Positions 57,449 through 64,000 of a stretch of 64,000 nt of DNA are shown here, one piece after another. Numbering within the stretch: the stretch's first letter is position 1; each line of letters starts with the position of its first letter. The notes beneath the pieces are model-generated. The model saw only the letters and a program-made list of their open reading frames with translations, did no database searches and was not told the DNA's origin. The DNA is from Rhizodiscina lignyota (taxonomy: Eukaryota > Ascomycota > Dothideomycetes > Aulographales > Rhizodiscinaceae), in assembly GCA_010015805.1 (NCBI GenBank), contig ML978138.1, positions 372,001 to 436,000 of the forward strand. The letters run 5' to 3'. The translations under genes were made by a program, and so were the position numbers.

Positions 57449-58234
57449 GGTATCGATCGAAGAAACGTCGCAGCAATATGAAATTCACCGAAAGTTCGAC
57501 GAGCGAGCGTTAAATAGAGAAATGTTGGGCGATAAAATTGAACGATTCCAACAGCGTGCTAAGCAAAAGCTCAGGTGATATCTCGTCGAAAGGGAGGTGC
57601 GATGGTGTGGAAGTTTATGTGTGGCAGTCAAAGTGGTGACGTGCCTTCCAGCCCTGTCGCGGCCGCTAATGTAAGCTTAAATTAGTGCAGGAAGTCGCGA
57701 CTGATGATGCTATTGATATTGATATTGGGCAATGGAGCTGCCCTGTCGGCTCTGGGACTGCTCAGATATATAATCGTCTGCCAAGTCGTGAGAGCTTGCT
57801 TGCCGCTTGCGAGTATCGCGAGATTTCTCGTATCATGCAACAGCATGCAACAGCATGCAGGGCAAGCTGGTGCGCGTCGTGGCGCATTCGTGGAACTCAA
57901 ATCATGGGTTTGACAGGTCGCACAGCACGGGACAGCTTGATTAAGCGACCTCGGCGCAGCGACGAACAGGATGACTAACTCTCTCGGCCGTGATCTTGAT
58001 GTAGGCTGCTCCACATCTGGGATTGAATAATGCCTGCTCAATGCTTGCGCAGGCCTTTCTGCGCAAATCGTGTTCGAGGCCGCGGTCTACTAATCCCCAA
58101 GCCAACTCAAATACCATCATGCCGTGAAGTATAAAACATCGGCGACCACCTTTGCCCCGACGCCCCGACACCGCGCTGATGAGAATTAAACAAAAAGGCA
58201 CCCTGCTACGCCCTCACTTCGGACGATTCCGAGG
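57449..58234. other. intergenic
   Basis: Only chance ORFs. A short direct repeat of GCATGCAACA occurs near 57836-57862. Promoter of the DUF4336 gene and 3' region of ERG1. Confidence 0.5.
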
Positions 58235-59800
58235 CTATGTCCTCAATTCCGAGAATATGTACGGAAAGATGACGATGCAAGCTGTGCCAAAGATTGCAAA
58301 TCCCTTTGCCATTGCAAATGGCTTTGCAATCAAGCTCGCTTGCTGTATATACAGCCATATTGCGAGCAGCGCCACCGCAAAGAAGTGGTAGAAGAGCACG
58401 AACGGATTTCGGATGATGCCAGCTAGGAGACCGACAGGTCCGTCGATGCAATTGCCGCCCATCTGAAAGTAGCGAAAGCAGCCGAGTTGTAGTGCCTTCA
58501 GGTTTGGATCTGAAATGGCATGTCAGTAAGCTTCTTAGATCTTCCTTGGAGGACGGAGAACCATACCGTCCGCGGCAAAGAGGCTGTATAACGCTTGTGC
58601 CAAAATGTTGATAACTGATGTGAGGTTCTTCCGCCGCCAGTGGAAGGTTGACATCTGCTTCAGAACTACCTTCGTATCGTCTAATCGAGGAACGTTTTTA
58701 GGGCTGAGCAATTCTGCGAGCAGAACAGCATCATTGAATGCGACTGTCATACCGCCGCCCGTCAATGGGTGCCTCATGTTCATTGCGTCTCCAAAGATAA
58801 TCATTCCAGGTGTCTTGTTCGTCGTAGGAGGAAGCCATGAATTCGGCATTGAGCGCAGCGCACCGCGATCCAGAGCTGCTTCGAAGGATGGCTGTACACA
58901 CTTGGGCAATGATGGCATCACCACATTTCGCAGGTGACCTTTGACGCCGCCATTCTTGACAGATGCCGTCTCGCAATTTTCGGGAATATCCACGAGTGCT
59001 CTCGTCTCATGTGTGCCGATTTGGTAGAGAAGTACGGGTGCGCCATCACCAAGGACGACATGTCCATGCCTGGGCTGCGGAAGCTCCGCGTCTATGAGCT
59101 CGATGCCCCAAAATCGCGATCGCGAGACCGGTTGAAGCTTGATGTAGTCTTTTCGAAACTTGGAATTGTAGCCGTCAACAATTATCGTAAGGTGGCCGAA
59201 GTACTGCGAGAAAGGCCGGTGTTAGCAAGCCATGGGGAAGTGTGATGTCAATGAGCTACCCACATAATCTTTCTCGCCCTTTGTTGAGCATTCTACCCCT
59301 AAGACTTCGCCCGTCCAACCATTCTTGATAATCTCGGTGGCTGTCGTCTCAACGACGGTGATGTTCTTGTTTCGTAATGCGACAGCGCGCAATTGTTGTA
59401 TGAATCGACCATGATGAAATGACCTTCCCTCTGCCCTCGTCCCATTGGCGCTGCCTGCATTCGCAGGATATGGAATATTCACCTCCGCCCCGTAGTATAT
59501 TACATCGTATCCATTCACCTTTATCGCATCAATTCCCTCCAAGCACTGGTCGAGCCCCAGTTCTTTCAGCGCAGCCACGCCACCAGGTTGCAGCAGCTCC
59601 CCTACGATTCTGTCCGGCTCTTTCAAGCTCTTCTCGAGTAGTATCACGCTGCGGCCCTGATTTGCCAATGCTACAGCAATCGCACAGCCAGCGATCCCAG
59701 CACCAACAACGAGTACATCCGCATCGTGGTGAAGGCGTCGTCGTTCTTCGCGCTCGTCGTATATAGGGGAGGGAGGAGGTGAGTCCAGCATCAGAGGCAT
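58235..59800 (-). CDS. ERG1: squalene epoxidase (squalene monooxygenase)
   Basis: Exons 59800-59264, 59203-58567 and 58509-58235 give 482 residues. The FAD-binding Rossmann motif ADVLVVGAGIAGCAIAVALA (about residues 27-46) is followed by GRSVILLEKSLKEPDRIVGE and the LLQPGGVAAL block. The DG motif region is IIVDGYNSKFRK, and the second FAD motif is GDAMNMRHPLTGGGMTVAF. Two hydrophobic C-terminal segments (PFVLFYHFFAVALLAIWLYI and AIFGTACIVIFPYIF) anchor it in the ER membrane. The enzyme converts squalene to 2,3-oxidosqualene in ergosterol synthesis and is the target of allylamine antifungals. It shares a 511-bp divergent promoter with an acyltransferase gene. The start MPLMLDSPPPSP lacks an N-terminal helix, unlike some homologues. 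Confidence 0.94.
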
Positions 59801-60311
59801 AACGATTAGCCTGTCGAAATCATTCGAGGTGAATTGGAGAAGGGAGACGCGTCATGGAGGATATGAAGCAAAGAAAGTCGAGAGTGGACGCAATTTTAGT
59901 GGCGCAGGCCTTTATGTGGCGGGCTGCCGAGTCCAGACATCATGCCATGCTCGCACGACTGTGAACCGTGCAAAAATACGTGGATGCGAGCCAATTACCG
60001 CTTCCATAGCAACATCATCTCTAATATCGGTATATAACGGCTCAAGGGTCCTTGACCGCCACGTTTTCCACGCGATCATTGGATGGCTCTTGTGCCTGAT
60101 CCTTCAGGTGGCATCCCTGACGTTGGCCGCATGCCACATTACATAATCACTCAGCTGTGTGAACTCTCACATGTCATCAGACAAATCGCCGCTTCGCTTT
60201 ACTCCGTACAATCAACAAACGCCCCGACTGTCTTCGCACCAGCGATAATCGTCGCAGCTAGCTCCCGCCTAGGACAGCACTTGCATCGTCTTTCGAGATG
60301 AGATAGCCAAG
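59801..60311. promoter_or_regulatory. divergent promoter between ERG1 and acyltransferase gene
   Basis: 511 bases separate two divergent ATGs. A TATA-like GGTATATAACGG lies near 60029. I could not identify a certain sterol-response element; both genes act in ER membrane lipid synthesis, so co-regulation is plausible but inferred. Confidence 0.4.
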
Positions 60312-61458
60312 ATGGAGAAGTACTCGCAGTTTCGCGACAGAGGTGAGAGTTGCCACGGGTGATTTCAGTGCGAACCATAGCCGACAAGTATAATCTAACT
60401 TTTCGCAGGCTCTGGAATCTCTCCCTTCCTGCCCATCCCAATTGAAGAACGATCGATTCTTCTCCTTCCTTTCTATCTCTTCCTGTTCGTGATTCGAGTG
60501 CCAATACTCATCGGACTTTCGCTGAGCTACTTGCTCTTCCTGCAATGGCTCCCTATCGGATCTCTGGGCAAGAAGGCCATTCTCTGGTGCATACTGGGAA
60601 CTCCGGGTATCTGGTGGATAGATCTCCAAATTGACGGCGTCAGAAGAGGGTGCGGAACCAAAACTGCCAGCTCACAGTAACGCACTAATTTCACGATACA
60701 GTTCATTAGGCACAAAAGCAAACAAGCCGAAACTACCCTTCCCAGGCACTGTCATTGCATCCTCTTATACCTCTCCGATCGATTGCCTCTACCTTGCCGC
60801 GATCTTCGACCCGATTTTCACGGTCTCATACCCGAACACTCGCAGCGTACGACGTGTCGGCCTCTTCGAGGCGATGCTCCATGCTCTCTCCTACCCCCGC
60901 GACACACCTCCTTCCAATGCCCGTCTGACTACGGTGGCTGATCTGATACGCGACAATCCAGATGCAAGCATACTGGTTTTTCCGGAATGTACAACGACAA
61001 ATGGACGCGGCATTCTTCCGTTCAGTACTAGCCTGCTCTCTGTAGGCCCAGAGACCAAGATATTCCCCATCAATCTTCGCTATACTCCTGCGGATATCAC
61101 GACGCCAGTTCCTGGTACGTGGCTCAGCTTTCTGTGGAATCTCTGCTCAAAACCGACACACTGCATCAGAGTGCGCATTGCCGAAGGAGTGTACAATAGC
61201 GCCCCAAAAAGCCAGAACACGTATGACACAAATTACTTTGATGAGTTGGACAAGCGCGAGACGAGGCAGAGGAATGGTGCCACAAATGGAGATATTTCTC
61301 ACAATGGCGAGAGCAGTGTGAGCAAGGAAGAGAAGCAACTTCTCGATCAGATTGGTGAAGCACTCGCAAGACTGGGAAGAGTCAAGAGGGTGAATCTTGG
61401 CGTGAAAGACAAACAGCAGTTTGTCGCGACTTGGTCGAAGAATCGGAGGATATGGTGA
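60312..61458 (+). CDS. PlsC-type lysophospholipid acyltransferase (Loa1/Vps66-like)
   Basis: Exons 60312-60342, 60409-60649 and 60702-61458 give 342 residues. After MEKYSQFRDRGSGISPFLPI come two hydrophobic segments (ILLLPFYLFLFVIRVPILIGL and LSYLLFLQWLPIG) that place it in the ER or lipid-droplet membrane. The acyltransferase core has TVIASSYTSPIDCLYLA as motif I and ILVFPECTTTNGRG as motif III. The His of the HX4D motif is Tyr113 here (Asp118 is kept). Order and length match yeast Loa1/Vps66, a lysophosphatidic acid acyltransferase for lipid droplets. The C-terminus is charged (KRETRQRNG, VKRVNLGVKDKQQF). Next to ERG1 in divergent orientation. Confidence 0.82.
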
Positions 61459-62064
61459 GATCTGCCGGCGTGCACTTGGTTTGCAAATTGTCTACCATGT
61501 CAGAGTAAACATTGCATCATCTCACCAGAATGAACAGTAGCATGACTGCTGAAAATTGATCTCAAGTCCAAGTAAGTCGCTTTTTCCGACTGGGTTGAGC
61601 ATTGACGATGCGCTTGTGCTTACTGTTCTGTTCAGCCTCATGGGAGCTAGCCCGTTTCCTAATGTGGCCGTGATGTCCAGACGAGGCCTCGTCCTGTCTA
61701 CAGCCTCGTGCACTGTCGGCGATCGTGTGATTTACGCTCACCCGCCCAATCCGAATTCTCTATTGGACCGTTCAATATTGGAGGCGTGCATGAAGCCTCG
61801 CCTGCTGCGTTCCCCGTTCGCTACCATGCATCATCATGCCTTCAGCCTTGTTGAAGCAGACGGGAAGGTAGGAAGCGAAGTTGCTTTGCACATACATCTA
61901 TGCGCGTCGCCACGATACGGGCTCTCGCATCGTTTCATATATCTTCATCGCGTAGGAAAGTTCATTTTCATAAAGTCCTGCGCCAGTAGTGCTTTTCACT
62001 CAGCTGCATTTGATCGCTCCACTGAAGCAGTTGCTCGCTCGCCATTCGTTTTTCATTAGATACT
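61459..62064. other. intergenic
   Basis: No convincing gene; the plus ORF at 61556-62059 has no domain. Confidence 0.5.
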
Positions 62065-62984
62065 ATGACTTTCCTTCAATCTTCAACCGACCCATATTTC
62101 ATTGGTTACTATCTAGGTGAAAACGAGCAGGAATCCTTCACTGCCCGTACGTACCGTCCGTATCGGCTTCTCTGTGGCACTGACTATTGTAGTTGAAACG
62201 TTTTATTGCACTTCTGGGGCAACATATCAGTCCGCACCATCTCAATACGCCTGCTGTCCACCAAATACAGGCACATGCTATGTGCCGACAGCCTGTGTGG
62301 GATTCTCTGGCCTACTTTATAATTTTAATGGCAACCCTTCAAGTTTTATTTGGTAAGGAGGACCGTCTTCATCCTTCCTTGAGTTCGTTAAGGCTGCAAT
62401 GGAGGCTCTGGTAGGACGTACTAATTATCCTTTAGCCCTACTCCCTATGCCTGCGCAACTCGGACGGTTTTCGAAGCCTATCCCACGATATCACCACTCA
62501 TTGATGTCCTGTGTATGGCTGAAGGTGATCCTCCCACGCTTTTCCGCAACGTGCCACGGCAGAATACAGCTACAACCACATCAAGTAACGCTCCCCCCGC
62601 TCCCCCCAGCCATTCCGGGAGTTTCCACTGATATTCTTATTTGTAGGCCCTTCATCCATATCGAGTCCAACCTCTATCCTGGCCTCGACCTCGACCTCAT
62701 CGAACTTAGTTTCGCACCGGTTCTCGTCCTCGTCCTCGTCCTCGTCCCTACCAAGTATGTCATCAGCGCCTGCTCCAGAAGTTCAACCACACTCTGCAAG
62801 CAAAGCGTGGATTGCAGGTGCGGTTGTTGGTCCCATCGCAGCTATCGCTATTGTGTGCCTCGCACTATGGATTTGGCACCGGAAGAAGAAACCGCCGCGA
62901 GTCTTAAACCCTGAGGCTACTCCTGCAGGCAAGACCGGAGTTGTAGCCTATTATAATGATTCTCAGCACTCACGTCCTTCGTAA
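62065..62984 (+). CDS. single-pass membrane protein with Cys-rich ectodomain (5' end uncertain)
   Basis: Well-supported exons are 62193-62352, 62436-62584 and 62647-62984. The ectodomain has a CxxCC-type block (SQYACCPPNTGTCYVPTACVG), then CPTPYACATRTVFEAYPTIS. A Ser/Thr-rich stalk follows, encoded by a (TCG TCC) microsatellite, then one membrane helix (AWIAGAVVGPIAAIAIVCLALWIW), a stop-transfer HRKKK and a short tail. This is a common layout of fungal surface sensors and mucin-like proteins. For the 5' end, exon 62065-62146 (MTFLQSSTDPYF) splices in phase but has no signal peptide. Reading straight upstream of 62193 gives RIGFSVALTIVV, which looks like a signal peptide but has no ATG, so an unseen 5' exon is possible. 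Confidence 0.7.
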
Positions 62985-63807
62985 AACAACCGCACATTCA
63001 GGTTCATGAACCATGCCCAGGAAACTAATTATCTTTCACTGGAACTTTTCATGTGGTCATGCCTTCTTTAAGATGGGTGGTTACAGTACGACTGAATGAA
63101 TATCATGAATAATATCTTTCATTTTACTTCGTATTCAGTCACTTGATGACCTTGACACGAATACGTACAGCCATGAATCGCTCAACAGCGGGAAGGCTTT
63201 CCTGTTCCTTGCATTGACGCCGTTCTTATGACATACTGCGAGAATTTCCCCCATGAACCCGTCCGATTGATATCCGAGAGGTCCAATATCCATGGTGATG
63301 CCATGCCGACTCGACCGAGTTGCGTGCGCCACATGCGGGATGATCGCACAGCTTGCGACATGGTGGGACCTCAGGCACTGGTTATAATGTCCCATCCGCC
63401 AACCACTCGTATGCCAGCCACCCCAGCTTTGACGTGTACCTTTCAGGTTTGTGATAAGTTCCCTGCCGACATTATAAGCGCAGCTGCAAGGCGGCCGCGG
63501 AGCCTGTGACGCAAGCCCCGCTGTTGTGGGAGCTGCTTGATCAAGCTTTCCGCCTCAAGCCGCATGCTCGATCAAACGCTTATTCACCAGGCCTACCGCT
63601 GAACTAATAAATACCACATTTCCAACCTGCTCTGAGCTTTGTCCCTTCCCTTGGAGTCTCCTGCTTTCGCAATTGGGGTCAATTGAGTGCTGCCGCGTCG
63701 TTTGATACCCTTGCCTTGCTTTCTTTTGCAGACGGTTACATCACGATTGCAGTTGCACGTGAAAGCTTTCCTTCTTTAGAAGAGATTGAAGAACTGAAAA
63801 CAACACA
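62985..63807. other. intergenic, promoter of phosphate carrier
   Basis: Only chance ORFs. The last 200 bases are C/T-rich with an A-rich stretch (GAAAACAACACA) before the ATG. Confidence 0.5.
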
Positions 63808-63916
63808 ATGGCGAACGCAAAAGTGACTGGGGACAAGCCGATTCCAGGCACGAGCAGGAAGATTGAGCTCTACTCGCCTACGTACTTCGCTGCTTGCACA
63901 ATCGGTGGTATAATTG
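63808..63916 (+). CDS. MIR1: mitochondrial phosphate carrier, first exon only
   Basis: The exon encodes 36 residues plus one base: MANAKVTGDKPIPGTSRKIE followed by LYSPTYFAACTIGGII. It ends at a GTACGT donor, and the rest is beyond the window. The YSPTYFAACTIGGII stretch starts transmembrane helix 1 of the mitochondrial phosphate carrier of fungi (Mir1/Pic2 type), which imports phosphate with protons across the inner membrane for ATP synthesis. Recognition rests on this short conserved stretch, so Mir1 against Pic2 is not settled. Confidence 0.75.
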
Positions 63917-64000
63917 GTACGTCACCATTCCTTCACTCAAGCTTCCAATTGAGCTTTGATTATGATGTTTCGAGCTCTTATCTCGAAAATTGAACTTCCT

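Overview
The window is nuclear DNA of a filamentous ascomycete (Pezizomycotina; Dothideomycetes is my best guess, by inference). The evidence is the short GT-AG introns with CTRAY branch points and typical fungal genes: a group III HAMP-repeat histidine kinase, a HET-domain gene, LaeA-like methyltransferase, Zn2Cys6 and bZIP factors, squalene epoxidase and an FHIP homologue. Most models below were spliced by hand, with reading phase checked across every junction.

Layout. 0-5.8 kb: 3' part of a COMPASS Swd1/RBBP5 WD40 gene, a senescence/spartin-domain gene and a small two-exon gene. 5.8-9.8 kb: a long stretch without a convincing gene, upstream of a bZIP factor (9.8-11 kb). 12-13.7 kb: a 2OG-Fe(II) oxygenase. 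14.8-25.3 kb: an accessory stretch mixing intact genes (LaeA-like methyltransferase, type B carboxylesterase, DAL5/TNA1-type MFS transporter) with relics: an SMP-30/NHL-like propeller gene with three frame changes, a Zn2Cys6 regulator relic, and an ATP-grasp gene with two nonsense codons and a frameshift. 26-30 kb: a membrane-anchored aspartyl-protease-like protein lacking its catalytic Asp, COP9 subunit 7 and a VOC/glyoxalase protein. 32-42.5 kb: the hybrid histidine kinase and a RING-SNF2 ATPase of the Uls1/Ris1 type. 42.6-44.7 kb: old diverged repeats. 45-52.8 kb: an SDR gene and a HET gene broken by an insertion. 52.9-64 kb: FHIP/RAI16-like, an MBL-like DUF4336 protein, squalene epoxidase (ERG1), a divergent PlsC-type acyltransferase, a single-pass membrane protein and the first exon of the mitochondrial phosphate carrier.

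The most striking region is 45,976-52,760. Two minus-strand ORFs are the 5' and 3' halves of one HET-domain gene. Between them lies a 4,674-bp segment (47,470-52,143) with imperfect terminal inverted repeats (core GCAACGAAACAT) and a 5-bp direct repeat ATGCA on each side. Removing the segment and one ATGCA rejoins the HET halves in frame exactly inside the conserved DAICI motif (2,106 nt open). The segment has no recognisable transposase. It carries two oppositely oriented genes for small secreted proteins that share an unusual vocabulary (FNNEQ and SNVQ[IV]N). The larger has 24 FNNEQ copies punctuated by Lys-Arg sites like a Kex2-processed repeat precursor. This looks like a non-autonomous, cargo-bearing mobile element that inactivated an allorecognition-type gene.

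Functionally, the conserved blocks cover chromatin (Swd1, Uls1-like), stress signalling (histidine kinase), protein turnover (CSN7), endosome transport (FHIP) and membrane lipid/sterol synthesis (ERG1, acyltransferase). The accessory blocks show turnover, pseudogenisation and insertion.
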